From assembly GCA_029817715.1 (NCBI GenBank), contig JARUPY010000537.1, forward strand, positions 1,922,001 through 1,986,000: a stretch of DNA of 64,000 nt, read 5' to 3'. The translations under genes and the position numbers were made by a program. Below the pieces are notes generated by a model, which worked only from the letters and a program-made list of their open reading frames with translations, ran no database searches and was not told the DNA's origin. Within the stretch, counting starts at the first letter, position 1; each line of letters opens with the position of its first letter. This document shows positions 47,901-60,217 of the stretch, in pieces. The DNA comes from Melastoma dodecandrum (lineage: Eukaryota > Streptophyta > Magnoliopsida > Myrtales > Melastomataceae).

Positions 47901-49041
47901 CAAGAAGGATAAGGCGGGGAATTCATCGAGGGAGGTCAAACAGCTGCTGAAGCCCCTGCAGGGTATGCGAGACAGCATGTTGTTGAGGGTACTTGATCTG
48001 GAGGGAGTTTACAAGCCCATGCTGCCGGAGAATTTTGGGGACTTACTACCAAACTTGAGGTACCTAGGTCTGAGGTGGACCATCCTCGATTCATTGCCGA
48101 AATCAGTTGTGAACCTCTCTAAGCTCGAGACCCTTGATCTGAAGCACACCGAGGTGACCAAACTCCCAGGCTCGATCCTGACCCTGAAAAATCTCCGACA
48201 CCTCTATCTGAATGAGGTATCCTTCGACGATGATGTCCCGTTGGGAAACTTTGAAAGCTACCTGGAGACATTATTGGGATTATCGATCTGCAAAGGGAGC
48301 CATATGCTGAAAGTTCTGGGGAAATTCAAAGTTCTCAGGAAGCTCGGATTGACATGCCATTCAGCAGATGTTTGGGAGGTGACCGATATTATATCGACCA
48401 TACTGCCGCTAGAGCTGCTTCGGCTTCGATCAGGGGATCTGTTACGCACGCCTGGCAATCTTGAAATAGGTTCCCACCTGAAAGGCATGATGTGTCTCTC
48501 GAAGCTGTACTTGCTCGGGAGGTTTGATGGGTTCACAGACAGACTAGGCTGCCTTCCCGAGAACCTACGAATACTAACCCTGTCCATGTCCAGATTAGAG
48601 TATGATCCCATGAGTTACCTGGGGCAGCTGCGAAATCTAGTGGGACTAAATCTCCTCGGGGGGTCTTTCACTGGCCGAACCATCACCTGCCCAAGAACCA
48701 GTTTCCCAAGTCTCCAGGAGCTCCGTCTGTGGAAGCTCGATCAACTGAGGGAGATCAGAATCGAAGAAGGATCGATGAAGTCATTAGAAGAATTGGAAAT
48801 AAGGGGATGCCAGCTGATGAGGAAGATCGAAGGCCTCAACAACGCATCCAAACTCAAGCACGTCAAGTTGACGAACGTAAGGGAACAATTTTTCAACCAA
48901 CTCCTAAATTGCAGCCAGGACCCGTCCAGGATCATCACCTCGAGGGAGTCGATTGTCAAGTCAGAAGGTTCTAACCCTGAAGATTTCCCAGATGCGGAAG
49001 CTTGCGATATCATCGTTCAGATCCCTTCTCAACTATTATGA
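44902..49041 (+). CDS. CC-NBS-LRR (CNL) immune receptor, two exons
   Basis: Exons 44902-45325 and 46655-49041, about 936 residues. The 1.33-kb GT-AG intron splits a Gly codon in correct phase. Exon 1 encodes a helical Rx-N-type coiled coil; its EDVADSIL segment corresponds to the usual EDxxD motif (EDVVD). Exon 2 carries the NB-ARC: P-loop GEEGIGKTAL (about 214-222, intact), kinase-2 YLIVLDDWKD, RNBS-B SRVIVTSQ (usually TTR), GLPL changed to GSPLK, CNL-type RNBS-D CLLYLCLFPKG, and MHD replaced by WHD (about 494-496). LRRs follow from about 600 to 900. It resembles the RPP13/LOV1-like group. CNLs oligomerise into membrane-associated resistosomes on effector detection; this is family knowledge. 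Without the intron the second ORF has no ATG, which supports the splice. It could be a working sensor or a degenerating paralogue. Confidence 0.85.
45695..45785 (+). repeat. Intronic copy of a repeat also found upstream of the CNL gene
   Basis: The order GTACAGCAGCCAACGCCAA, then GCTCGAACT, GTGACATACTACGTATTTTC and ATTTTCAACAT matches 43745-43835 (GTACAACAGTCAACGCCAA … GCGACATACTATATATTTTC … TTTTCAACAT) in the same orientation, 1.95 kb apart. Element identity unknown. Confidence 0.75.
46085..46330 (+). mobile_element. Copia LTR relic inside the CNL intron
   Basis: TATACACGAAGGGAGTGTA, TAGGGTAATAGTCTA, CACCCAATGG and TGTGTAATTCAATCTCTTA follow in the same order and spacing as TATACACGAAGGCAGTGTA, AAGGTAACCGTCTA, CATCCAATG and GAGTAATTCAATCTCTTCA in the LTR at 52720-52860. 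It is therefore a diverged copy of the same Copia LTR family, with reading direction as in the + strand of that LTR. Confidence 0.65.
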
Positions 49042-49334
49042 CCAGATCCGGCTAAACTACTATTGTTACACTCAGTAGTTGAATTGTTTAAAACAACTGC
49101 GTAACTAATCTCTTTTACTAGATTCGTGGTCAAGATAAACTCCCGTGAGTTCCTACATGTTATTGGAAATGTCTGTCCATTGTTCGCACAGTACACTGTT
49201 GGTACATATAAATGTAAGTTTCATACATGTCATGATATGATTTTTTTACATGTAGGAGACTAGATCGGTTCATTTCACAAAACTGTCCATACATACAGGC
49301 CATTTATTCGTACATATCATTTAAATATCCACAT
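49042..49334. other. 3' flank of the CNL gene
   Basis: AT-rich sequence with no gene; presumably holds the 3' UTR and polyadenylation site. Repeated TACATGT/CATACA words at 49200-49330. Confidence 0.4.
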
Positions 49335-49626
49335 GTGTCAAAGTACGCCGGGATCAACCAACATCACCATCGGGTCACCGTTCTCCGAGAGAGGAAACAG
49401 AGGAAACCAGAGTTTAGGAAAATGTAAAGCTGTATTTCTAACCAACTGTAACAAACTCTAGTCCTCTTTATATCTATTACAAACATTCATCAATAGAGGC
49501 CCGAGGCCTTTTACACAAGCCCACAAACACAAATTATAATACTTCAGTCCTGCAACTCTTTACTATAAGCCAGCTGCTTCTCTTCATCTACTTCTTCGCA
49601 CACAGCAAGTGTTCCTTCTTCACACT
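49335..49626 (-). repeat. 3' LTR of a truncated Copia element
   Basis: On the minus strand a purine-rich tract (CTTGAGGGGGAG) at about 49625-49640 precedes TGTGAAGAAGGAACACTTGC, the expected start of a 3' LTR. A TATAAAGAGG box lies near 49465. The LTR end is placed near 49335 (…GTACTTTGACA) without a partner to confirm it. Confidence 0.45.
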
Positions 49627-50168
49627 CCCCCTCAAGAGGTGCATAAATATCTTTCATGCACATTTTGCTTACTAACCAATTAAACCTGGGACTAGTAAAG
49701 GCTTTGGTATACAAATCTGCCACTTGATGAGCAGAAGGAACAAATTGCAGCTGTATAAAACTTTCTTGAGCCTTATCTCATACAAAATCACAATATATTT
49801 CTATATGCTTTGTTCTTTCATGAAACATCGGATTCTTGGTTAAGTAGATAGCCGACTGGTTGTCACAAAATAATGTGACTGGCTTCTTGACTTCCACCTT
49901 GCTGTCTTTTAGCAATTCTACCAACCATGACAATTCGCATGTTACTACTTCCAAAGCTCCGTATTCAATCTCAGCTTAGCTCCTTGCTACTGTGGGCTGC
50001 TTTTTGGTTTGCCAAGAAACTAATGAACTAGCAAAAGAACACACGGTACCTTGTCAAAGACCTTCTAGTGTCTTGACAACTTCCCCAGTCACTATCACAA
50101 TATGCAACTAACTCATTTGAAGGTTTTGAGCTAAAGAAGACTCCTTTTCCAGGTGCTTGCTTTATATA
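49627..50168 (-). pseudogene. Copia RNase H C-terminal remnant
   Basis: The minus-strand translation gives the typical Copia end: a CELSWLVELLKDS-like segment, PVTLFCDNQSAIYL, FHERTKHIEI and a final FVPSAHQVADLYTKAF. Stops interrupt it (for example near 49780 and 49975). Cut off at about 50170 by unrelated repeat DNA. Non-functional. Confidence 0.8.
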
Positions 50169-51848
50169 TTGTCGCGGGTGGATCCCGTTTCCGGTTCCAT
50201 TTAAAATGAATATCCTCCCTTGACGATAAGGCTTCGGATTTTGAAAATATCGGAGTCGCCACTAACTTATTTTAAGTTCAAGTTAGAAAAACTATAGAGA
50301 TTCATTAAGGTTCAGGAATTATGGATTACTAAATTGCATGCATCACAAAGAAAAGGGAGGCCTTTATCGTGTGTTTTTAATGTCCGAATTTATTTAAGCT
50401 CGGTTTTAGAAAAAGAAGTTATTCGATATATAAAAAAGTATCTCGAGCTTAATAATACTTAAAATGTCTACGTGAATCATTTTTAGAAAATATGTCTTAA
50501 AAGTTGATTTTGGGCAAAAATGCGGACAATCATGGATTTATTAATGCCCTTAACAGTTTCTAAATAAAAAATAAATTCAAGGGAGAATCGGGTGTTGTAC
50601 CATTGCTCGCTCTATATAGAACGCCCCCATTAGCGTTTGTACCTCACGGTGCTGTTTTAAAATAAGTTGACAGCGAACCTGGCGAGCCGCTGATACCGTA
50701 ACACTAGTGAGGGGTCTTGATCTTCGAGAATCCAAAATAAACCCTCGAATATAAATATATATCCTCCTTTGATTCTTGAACGCATTGAACGGGATGCGTG
50801 CCTTGGTTATCCGCAAGACACACCCCCGAGATACCTGTATAAAAATTAAAACAACGAAATAAACTGTTCGAAGAAAACTTGAAAGTTTATTATGATTTTT
50901 TTTCGTAAAATTTCAAATAGACAAAATTATACTAATGATTTTCTAATGCAAAACATATTACGAGCAAATAGAAAGATGGTTAAAATTTTGAAAGCATAAA
51001 GTATAATCAATCAAAATTAAAGTTCAATGCATGGGATGATGCTAAAATGGAATAAAGTTCATTTTAGATAATAATCATAAATAATAAAACTAACGTCAGA
51101 TTGTTTTTCTTTTAAAAAAATGACTTGAAATGTCTTTCGATTGTAAAAGAGCCACAACACAAAAATTTAAAAAAAAAACTACCTTTTAATCAAAAGTAGG
51201 TCGAAGAGCCGTGGGTTTGATTGGCGCAGGGGAACAGTAGAGACCGCTGGTCATGGGCGGTTTGGAGTGTGGCATTCTTGGCGGTCGAGAGCGTCGAGGC
51301 AGAGATCGGGGCCAAGTCGATGGCGGCCGCTGGGAATGCCGAGCGCGGGTTGCCCAAATCCGAGGAGAACAGAGGCGTGGCGGCCTTCCTTGAGCTGCTT
51401 GCCGGCGAAGGTGGGTCGCCGCTGGTCCAATGGAGATGCGAGGCGTGAAGGCGGCATCGGAGGAATCCTTGGCACAGGAATCGTCTGAGAAGGATTGATT
51501 CTAGTTTGTCAGGGGCTAAAACTTCGAGAAGGTGTAGATCCGAGCCAGGTGAATGCAGGGTGGCTGACGCGGCGCCAGGGGCATGGACACTCCAGGCAGG
51601 GATGGTGACTGGCTGTGAGAGTTCAAATCTGGAACTGCAAATGACTACGCTTGGACGAAGGCACCGGGAAGTGGAATATGTGGGTTAGCCGGGGTGAACT
51701 CGTCAGGATGAGAAGCATGACTGGTCGGGATCAGGAGATGCTGAAAGATGTGGTCGTCGCTGAGACTGAGGTGCCAAGAAGAGAGGCCGGGTTTTACTGA
51801 TGCCGGGAGACTGAAATCAGGGGAATCCGCGCTTGGGGAAACAAGAAC
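50169..51848 (+). mobile_element. Unclassified repeat (Gypsy leader-like), non-coding
   Basis: Interrupts the Copia remnant at GTCGCGGGTGGATCCCG. It contains CGGAGTCGCCACTAACTTA near 50250, related in inverse orientation to 24300-24460. 51220-51760 is GC-rich with overlapping ORFs on both strands that have no domain. It may be an LTR/leader of a Tat-like Gypsy element. Confidence 0.35.
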
Positions 51849-53476
51849 CGTTACATTTCAGAGCGCAGCGGAAACAAATATTATAAACTTTTATGCCTAA
51901 AATAACAAAATCTCATGGCGTGTATAAATTTTAGATAAATAATAATGTAATCTTACCCGAAAAACATACCTTGGAATTTTCGGCGAAACAAAACGTCCCA
52001 GGATCAATAGATCGAGAGTCCCAAGTGTGACTCCTCTAGCGGTATTCACGCGCACACGATCACGAACCTCTCAACGATCCCTTAGGTGCTAGCCGCTTGG
52101 ATCGACAAAAATTTCGGAACCTCACGAAACTCTCTGTAAATCTTTTTGAGACTGTTTCTTTCTCTAGTTTTTCTCTCCCAGAAACACACGAAAGGAAATC
52201 TTTCTCTGATTCTTTTCAAGTCTCAACCAAAAAAAAATCGATAGTCTAACTTTTTTGAATCAACAATGTGACTGATTGTCTATTTCCTTTTACGTTTCAA
52301 TAAGACCATAATAAATGTGACAGAAAACTTAATTTGGTTCCAGTGTAACGTATGATCATTTAATATTGAATAAAATAATGCAAATAGATTTTAACCCATA
52401 AATGTATTATTAAAATTTAATCAAATATTAATTTACTCAAATAAAATATCAAATACTTATTTCATTTTCTTAAATAAAAATAATTCGGATATGATATCTT
52501 AATAAATATTAAATATTCATTTCATATCCTTTAAAAATAATATGATCCGAATAAATCAATATTCGATCTTGGTCTATTTATTTGCTTCAAGGATTTCAGA
52601 ATAAATTAATATCCAATTAATTCTAATTCTGAAATAAAATGATTAATTTTAGTATCCACTAAAGTAATCAAAATATAATGTTCGTGTCGACGTGCTATGC
52701 GTGCGACCCTCTAGGTCCTATACACGAAGGCAGTGTATATCCATACACAAACTAAGGTAACCGTCTATGAACAGTTTTTAGTCATCCAATGTGTTACGAT
52801 AATGATTATAAATCATAAACCACTATGAACCGATTACCGAGTAATTCAATCTCTTCATCTAACCGACATCCCAATTAATTCGGCGCAAAATACATCATCA
52901 CCGAATTAATTGTTTTACTTGATTACCAAGATATAATAGACTCTCTTGAATGTATAACATTCCTCCCATGGCCATGGATTTTAGAGTCACTAATATCTCT
53001 ATCAACTCTCTAATCCAAGAGAGCGATGAATCATATATTGACTCAAAACTATTCTCTCTATGCTTTGTCACGCACTCAACAATCGTATTACTCACAATCC
53101 GGTTAAAGACTGTTTTTAACGACGTCAAAGTGCACAAACTCCATAAAGAGGATTGACCAATGATGTTCAATATGTGGTTGGTCATGTCCAGTATCCCTAA
53201 TATTAGGGTACTCCTAAGTATAACTTGGATACACTATCCATTGATCTATCTTGACCTCAGCTATACTTAGCGATGATCTAGATGTCCATGTCCCCTCTAA
53301 ACATCTATCCGATCACGACCTATTTCAGATTAATATACTCAATAATCTGTGTGACTTTATCATTAATAATTTTACGTGCAGAAAAGTAAAATAATCAATG
53401 ACAAATACTCTACTTTATTAATTATTTATCCATAAATACATTAAAGTGTCTTGGCACATACGTGCACACACTAACA
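51849..53476 (-). repeat. 3' LTR of the Copia element (1628 bp)
   Basis: Starts on the minus strand at 53476 with TGTTAGTGTGTG, directly after a purine tract, and ends at 51849. Near-identical over most of 51849-52996 to the LTR at 58980-60138. It has about 480 bp near its start (52997-53476) that the other LTR lacks. Confidence 0.85.
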
Positions 53477-53488
53477 ATCTCCCACTTG
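53477..53488 (-). other. Polypurine tract of the Copia element
   Basis: CAAGTGGGAGAT on the minus strand, immediately before the TGTTAG of the 3' LTR, as required for plus-strand DNA priming. Confidence 0.75.
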
Positions 53489-53489
53489 C

Positions 53490-56400
53490 ACTATTGCCAA
53501 GCACTATGGACTCGAAGTCCTAGGCTCCTCACATGGGTCTCATGTTTCTGCAGAGGTAAGGCCTTTGTGAGTGGGTCCACGATATTCTCGCTCGTATTAA
53601 CTCTGCTAACCAACACATCACCCCTCTGAACAATCTCTCGGAGGATGTGATATTTCTGTAGTACGTGCTTGGATCGTTGGTGAAACCTCGGCTCCTTGGC
53701 CTATGCTATGGCTGCATTATTGTCACAGTACAATGTCACTGGATCAACAATGCTCGGAACCACTTCAAGCTCAGCTATGAAGTTCTTGATCCATACAGTT
53801 TCTTTGCTGCCTCAGAAGCTGCAATGTACTCGGACTCAGCTGTAGAATCTGCAACTGTCTCCTGCTTGGAACTCCTCCAACATACAGCTGCACCATTCAA
53901 GCAAAACACATAACCCTGCTGCGATTTCAGATCATCCCGATCTGTCTGAAAACTAGCGTCAGTATATCCTCTGACAACTAACTCCTCATCTCCTCCATAA
54001 ATTAAGAATATGTCCTTTGTTCTTCTAAGATACTTGAGGATAGTTTTTACTGTAGTTCAATGACCCTCTCCAGGATATGACTGATATCTACTTGTCATGC
54101 TCAAAGCATACGAGACATCGGGTCGAGTACAAATCATGGCATACATAATGGACCCTATAGCTGATGCATAAGGTATCTTGCCCATTCTTCCTCTCTCCTC
54201 ATGTGTCTTCGGACACATAGACTTGGAAAGATGTACACCATGTGACATTGGCAAGAATCCTCTGTTGGAATCTTGCATGCTGAACCTATTCAGCACTTTG
54301 TCAATATACATATTTTGACTCAAACCCAGCAACCTATTTTGTCTATCTTGGTATAATCTAATACCTAAGACATAAGTCGCTTCCCCAAGATTTTTAATAG
54401 AAAAACACTCTCCTAGCCAAGTCCTGGTAGACTATAGGCTAGGGATATCATTGCCTATCAGAAGTATATCATCAACATACAGCACTAGGAACGAAATCTT
54501 ATTCCCACTAACCTTCATGTAAATGCAAGGATCCTCTAGATTCTTGAAATAGCCAAATTCTTTGACTGCTTCGTTAAATCGCAGATTCCAACTCCGAGAT
54601 GCCTGCTTTAGCCCATAAATGGACCTCTTGAGCTTACATACTTTATCCGCATTCTTGGATGCAATGAAACCGGGAGGTTGTACCATAAATACTTCCTCCT
54701 GTAACTTTCCATTCAAGAAAACGGTTTTTACATCCATCTGCCAGATCTCGTAATCCTTGTAAGCTGCTATTAGAAGTAGAATTCTAATGGACTTAAGCAT
54801 TGCAATCGGTGAAAATGTTTCATCATAGTCAATTCCTTGACGTTGAGTGAAACCCTTGGCCACAAGTTTTGCTTTATAGGTACTTATATTCCCTTCCATG
54901 TCAATCTTCTTTTTGAAGATCCACTTGCACCCTATGGGTTTTACCCCAACTGGCGCATCAACCAACTCCCAAACTTGGTTGGTATACAGGGAGTCCATCT
55001 ATGATTTTATGGCTTCTAGCCATTTCTCGGAATCATTTGAAGCGATTGCTTCCTCATAAGTCGACGGTTCATCATCCTCGACGAGCAATACTTCCCCATG
55101 TTGGGTTACTAGCCAACCGTATCTGTCAGGCTCTCGGTGTACTCTCATCGACTTACGTTGATCTTACATTCCTTGAACATCTTCAGAAGTTGGAATCGCT
55201 TGTACTTGTGGTACCGATTCTCTATCTAAATGTTCAGTTTCCAACCTGTTTGTAGAGTCCGAAATTTCTTCAAGACTTACTTTACTCCCACTACTCTCTT
55301 TAGAAATAAATTCTCTTTCCAAGAAAGTAGCATATCGAGCAACGATAACTTTGTGCTCGCTTGGGAGATAAAAGTAGTATCCCTTTGTTTCTTGGGATAA
55401 CCTACAAACATACACTTAGTAGATCTTGCCGCAAGCTTATCAGAATTCTCATTCTTCACATAAGCATCACAGCCCCATATCTTAAGATAAGACAAGTTTG
55501 GTTTCTTCCCAAACCATACTTCATAAGGAGTCTTATCTACTGACTTGGTTGAAACTCGGTTAAGGATGTATGCTGCTGTTTCTAAGGCATAACCCCAAAA
55601 TGACAACGGAAGACTTGTATGACTCATCACTGATCTTACCATGTCCATGAGCGTGCGATTCCTCCTTTCTGAAACACCATTCCACTCCGGTGTTCTAGGA
55701 GGTGTGAGTTGTGAAACTATCCCATACTCTTTTAGGTAATCAATGAACTCTTGGCTAAGATACTCGCCGCCTCGATCACTCCGAAGGGCTTTTATCTTCT
55801 TGCCTCGTTGGTTCTCCACCTCATTCTTGAACTCTTTAAACTTTTCCAGAGTTTCAGACTTATGCCTCATTAAGTAGACATATCCATATCTACTTAAATC
55901 GTCGGTGAAAGTTACTAAGTAGGAATACGCTCCTCTGGCCTGAACTGGTAATGGTCCACACACATCACCATGTATGAGTTCTAGCAATTCCTTGGCCCTT
56001 TCACCTGTCTTGGTAAAAGGCTTCTTGGTCATTTTTCCTTGTAAACATGCTTCACATGTATCTATGGGCTCTAACTCAAAAGAGCCCAAATACCCGTTAC
56101 TCAGTAACCTTGCGATGCGTTTCTCATTTACAAAACCAAGTCTATAGTGCCAGAGATATGTTCAGTTTGAGTCACGCATTTTCTGTTTCTTCCCTTCAAC
56201 ACAGTAAATCAGCTCATCCAAATTCAGAATGTACAAACCATTATTCAATAAACCATTTCCATATAACATCCCATCTAAATAAAAGGAACACAACTTGTCC
56301 TTGAATTCAAATACAAATCCCTTGGCGTCTAAAGATGACACCGAAATGATGTTCTTGGAAAAACTAGGAACAAAATAACAGTTCTCCAAATTTAAATCAA

Positions 56401-57457
56401 ATCCACTGGGCAATTTTATTACATATGTCCCTACAGCTATTGCAGCAACTCTAGCTCCATTTGCCACTCGTAGGTCCATCTCGCCCTTGGACAGCCGTCT
56501 GTAGTCACTTAGACCCTGCAAGTTCACACAAATGTGAGAACTACTTCCAGAGTCTATGACCCATGATGAAGAAATAGAAAGATGGCATTCGATCACAAAG
56601 ATACCTGAAGCATCCGCTCCATTAGCATTCTTCTTCATGAGTTGGAAGCAATTATTCTTCCAATGGCCTTTCTTTCCACAATGAAAGCACATAGCTTCCT
56701 TCTCATCAGACTGGGGCACCTGCTGCCCTTTCTTAAGCTTCTTTTGAGCTGGAGGTCCAGCACTCTTAACTGCTTTAGTCTTGGGATTGAATTTCCCGGT
56801 GCCATGACGCTTGTATGTCTTTCTGACCATCATTGCTCGTGGTGAAGGATTCACCTTTATGTCCTTCTCAGCAGTTTTCAACATTGTCATCAGATCAGTC
56901 AAACTCTTCTCCATACTGTTCATGTTGAAGTTTAACACAAACTGAGAAAATGATGGTGGTAGTGAGGACAAAACTAGGTCAACTACTAAGTCTTGATCCA
57001 GCTTGGAACCCAAGCTCTCGAGCCTCTCAATGTACCCTGTCATCTTGAGTACACGTGGCCTAACTGGGTTACCCTTCACCAGCATTATTCGAAACAGTGC
57101 CCGAGAGGTCTCATACCTCTAAACTCTAGCACTCTCTTGGAAGAGCTCACGTAAGTGCTGATCAATCTCCCTAGCACTCATGTTCTCATGCTGCCTTTGT
57201 AACTCGGGAGACATAGAAGACAACATGATGTACTGAACATCCATCGCATCCTCCAAGTATTGACTGTAGTAAGACTGATCATCCTCAGAAGCATCAGGTG
57301 CAGGTTCTTTAAATGGTTCATCCTCCAGCACATAAATCTTTCTCTCGTGCCTTAGGACAATTTTTAGTTTTCTATACCAATCCAGGTAGTTAGAACCGAT
57401 GATGATATTCTCTTTATCGAGAATGCTTCACAGTGAAAGGGCGTTTGTGTTTGCCAT
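53490..57457 (-). pseudogene. Copia gag-pol polyprotein, broken
   Basis: The start codon ATGGCAAACACAAAC is at 57457. Gag lies at 56690-57457 with a CCHC knuckle (CFHCGKKGHWKNNC) at about 56650-56692. A protease-like DSGSSSHIC follows near 56545. Integrase (about 55430-56089) keeps its Asp, Asp and Glu in GDVCGP, SDRGGEY and GVSERRN. RT (54432-54998) has LYVDDILL. RNase H runs to 53490 with a final DPLTKALP. Breaks include a stop 14 codons into the gag frame, a TAG at 57116-57118, a stop at about 56160, a frame change near 55380 and more stops near 55164, 55000, 54430 and 54057. It would have encoded the full copy-and-paste machinery of a TNT1-94-type element. Confidence 0.85.
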
Positions 57458-58965
57458 CTACAATAATAATTTAAAGCAGAGTTTTAGTATTTGTGGAATA
57501 TTAATAAATAAAGGACTTTAATATAGCTCCATTATTTTATTCGAAAACCACAGCCCCCTCTATTGAAATCGGGAATTTGTTGGTTCATAATTCCTAGTGG
57601 AACCGAAATCTCGAAACATGAAGTATGCACACAGCTGAGCTGTACCTACACACCACACGAAACAAGTAGGCCTTAACTCGCTAATCACAATTATCTGTGT
57701 GACTTTCGGTATTTTCACGTTGAGTCTAATAACTCGTAAACTCAACACTTGCCCCTCAAAAGTTGACTTTAGCTGAGCTAAGCAAGTCAACTAAATTGAG
57801 TTAAGTTGACCCATTAATCATTTAGAATAAATTACAGATATTATACCAGAAGCCCACGGCTAAGCTGTACCGACTCATGGAAAAATCCGACTATTATAAT
57901 AAACATTAATGGGGGGCCTACATAAAATAATTGACTTAATATTTAGGGGGTGTTATTTAATGTTGTCTCACCATTAAAATATCTTTGTGTATCCGCACAA
58001 CACTTATAATTAATTATGTTGAATATTGTGTGACAATTAGGATTTAAAAGATATTCAACATTTAATATTGTCACGTTAGTATTTCAATAAATATATTCTT
58101 AACTTTTGAAATACTTCCACAATAAATTATGATTTTTCCACAACTTAAAATTTCCTAATTTTTGCTGTCCATCCAGATCAAATGTTACGTTTCCCATTGA
58201 TTTAAAAATCAATGAGAATATTTAATCTCATTTAGGAAATTAATTAAAATATCACATTTCATTTCTTGTGGAATTTAAGTTTATATATTATAATATATAT
58301 ATTATATATGTATATATATATATAGTTTCCCAATTCCACCTACTTGCCAAAATCATAATTGCTAATAGTTTCCCAATTACACGTTCAATTGTAAGCAATT
58401 TTTTTATTAATAGAGGTCGCCCAATCGTCAAGCCCACGAATCCGACACAGGGCGGGATCTTGGAATTTAATTAATATATTGATAAGTTTAATATTATAAT
58501 AATTCCTATTACAATATTATTAAAATTGTAGAATCTAAATTCAAATCGTAACTAGGTTGAATCCACAACCTAATTATGCTCGCAATAATTAATAGAATGA
58601 ATTTTAAACTTTCACTTTTGTTATAAATTTTAAAATAATGAACAATCTGTATATCGACATATTTATTATTATTATAATAAATATCTTAATCTTTTAATCA
58701 TAATCGAGGAAAATAAAATCTCAATTTTGAGATTTTGATATAATTGTACAGTCTTCCATTTTTGTGGCCGTATAATTAGATAATTATTAATTGTCTTGAA
58801 CAATTTTGATATTTAACTTTTGTTCAAAAGAAATAATTATCTAAATATTTACTTTTAAAGAAAAACTCTTCTTTAACATTTATAATAACAATGATAATAT
58901 ATCAATAATATAAAACATCCTTTTTTATTATATCATCGAAAATTATACGCTCTGACCATGAGTAC
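57458..58965 (-). other. Untranslated leader of the Copia element
   Basis: AT-rich 1.5 kb between PBS and gag, with a TA-rich microsatellite at about 58285-58323. No ORF of interest. Confidence 0.6.
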
Positions 58966-58977
58966 GTTCTAATGCCA
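58966..58977 (-). other. Degenerate primer-binding site of the Copia element
   Basis: TGGCATTAGAAC lies 2 bp after the 5' LTR end. It differs at three positions from TGGTATCAGAGC, the complement of the initiator tRNA-Met end used by plant Copia elements. The changes fit post-insertion mutation. Confidence 0.65.
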
Positions 58978-58979
58978 CT

Positions 58980-60138
58980 TGTTAGATTTCAGGGAGCAGC
59001 GGAAACAATTATTATAAACTTTTAAGCCCAAAAATAACAAAATCTCATGGTACGTATAAATTTTAGATAAATAATAATATAATCTTACCCGAAAAACATA
59101 CCTTGAAATTTTCGGCGAAACAAAACGTACCAGGAACAATAGATCGAGAGACCCAAGTGTGACTCCTCTAGCGGTATCCATGCGCACACGATCACGAACC
59201 TCTCAACGATCACTTAGGTGCTAGCCCCTTGGATTGACAAAAATTTCGGAAGCTCACAAAATTCTCTGTAAATCTTTTTGGGACTTTTGCTTTCTGTGGT
59301 TTTTTCTCTCCCAGAAACACACGAAAGGAAATCTTTCTCTGATTCTTTTCAGGTCTCAACCAAAAAAATAGTCTCTTTCTAACTTTTTTTAATCAATAAT
59401 GTGACTGATTGTCTATTTCCTTTTACGTTTCAATAAGACCATAATAAATGTCACAGGAAACTTAATTTGTTTCCAATATAACGTATGATCATTTAATATT
59501 GAATAAAATAATACAAATAGATTTTAACCCATAAATGTATTATTAAAATTTAATCAAATATTAATTTACTCAAATAAAATATCAAATACTCATTTCATTT
59601 TCTTAAATAAAAATAATTCGGACATGATATCTTAATAAATATTAAATATTCATTTCATATCCTTTAAAAATAACATGACCAGAATAAATCCATATTCGAT
59701 CTTGGTCTATTTATTTGCTTTCGATATTTCAGAATAAATTAATATCCAATTAATTCTAATTCTGAAATAAAATGATTAATTTTAGTATCCACTAAAGTAA
59801 TCAAAATATAATGTTCGTATCGACGTGCTATGCATGCGACCCTCTAGGTCCTATACACGAAGGCAGTGTATATCCATTCACAAACTAAGGTAACCGTCTA
59901 GCAACAGGTTTTAGTCGCCCAACGCGTTAGGATAATTATTATAAATCATAAACCACTATGAACCGATTACCGTGTAATTCAATCTCTTCATTTAACCGAC
60001 ATCCCAATTAATTCGGCGCAAAATACATCATCACCGAATTAATTTGTTTTACTTGATTACCAAGATATAATAGACTCTCTTGAATGTAGAACACTCCTCC
60101 CATGGCCATGGATTTTAGAGTCACTAATATCTCTAACA
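58980..60138 (-). repeat. 5' LTR of the Copia element (1159 bp, internally deleted)
   Basis: Homologous to the 3' LTR, but the outer end joins CTCTAACA directly, omitting about 480 bp present at 52997-53476. The joint lies at a short CTCT match, as expected for a deletion by microhomology. TGTTAG/CTAACA termini are intact. Confidence 0.85.
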
Positions 60139-60217
60139 ATAACACTGCTGGGCCGGCTCGGCGGCGGCTAATACGAAGGTGGTCGCCGCTAGGAAATATC
60201 CTTAATCTGGGCGATCC

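Larger units (their letters stand above)
51849..60138 (-). mobile_element. Full-length Ty1/Copia retrotransposon, inactive
   Basis: Bounded by LTRs that begin TGTTAG and end CTAACA (minus strand); the 3' LTR terminus has mutated to GTAACG. The internal order is PBS, gag, integrase, RT, RNase H, polypurine tract. Flanks AGAAC (51844-51848) and ATAAC (60139-60143) are a possible 5-bp target duplication with one mismatch. Polyprotein stops and a frameshift make it dead. TNT1-94-like coding. Confidence 0.9.

Noticed and set aside
51221..51688. GC-rich ORFs of 60-75 codons on both strands
   Set aside because: Three overlapping frames are open at once because of GC content. No domain, and it lies inside repeat DNA.
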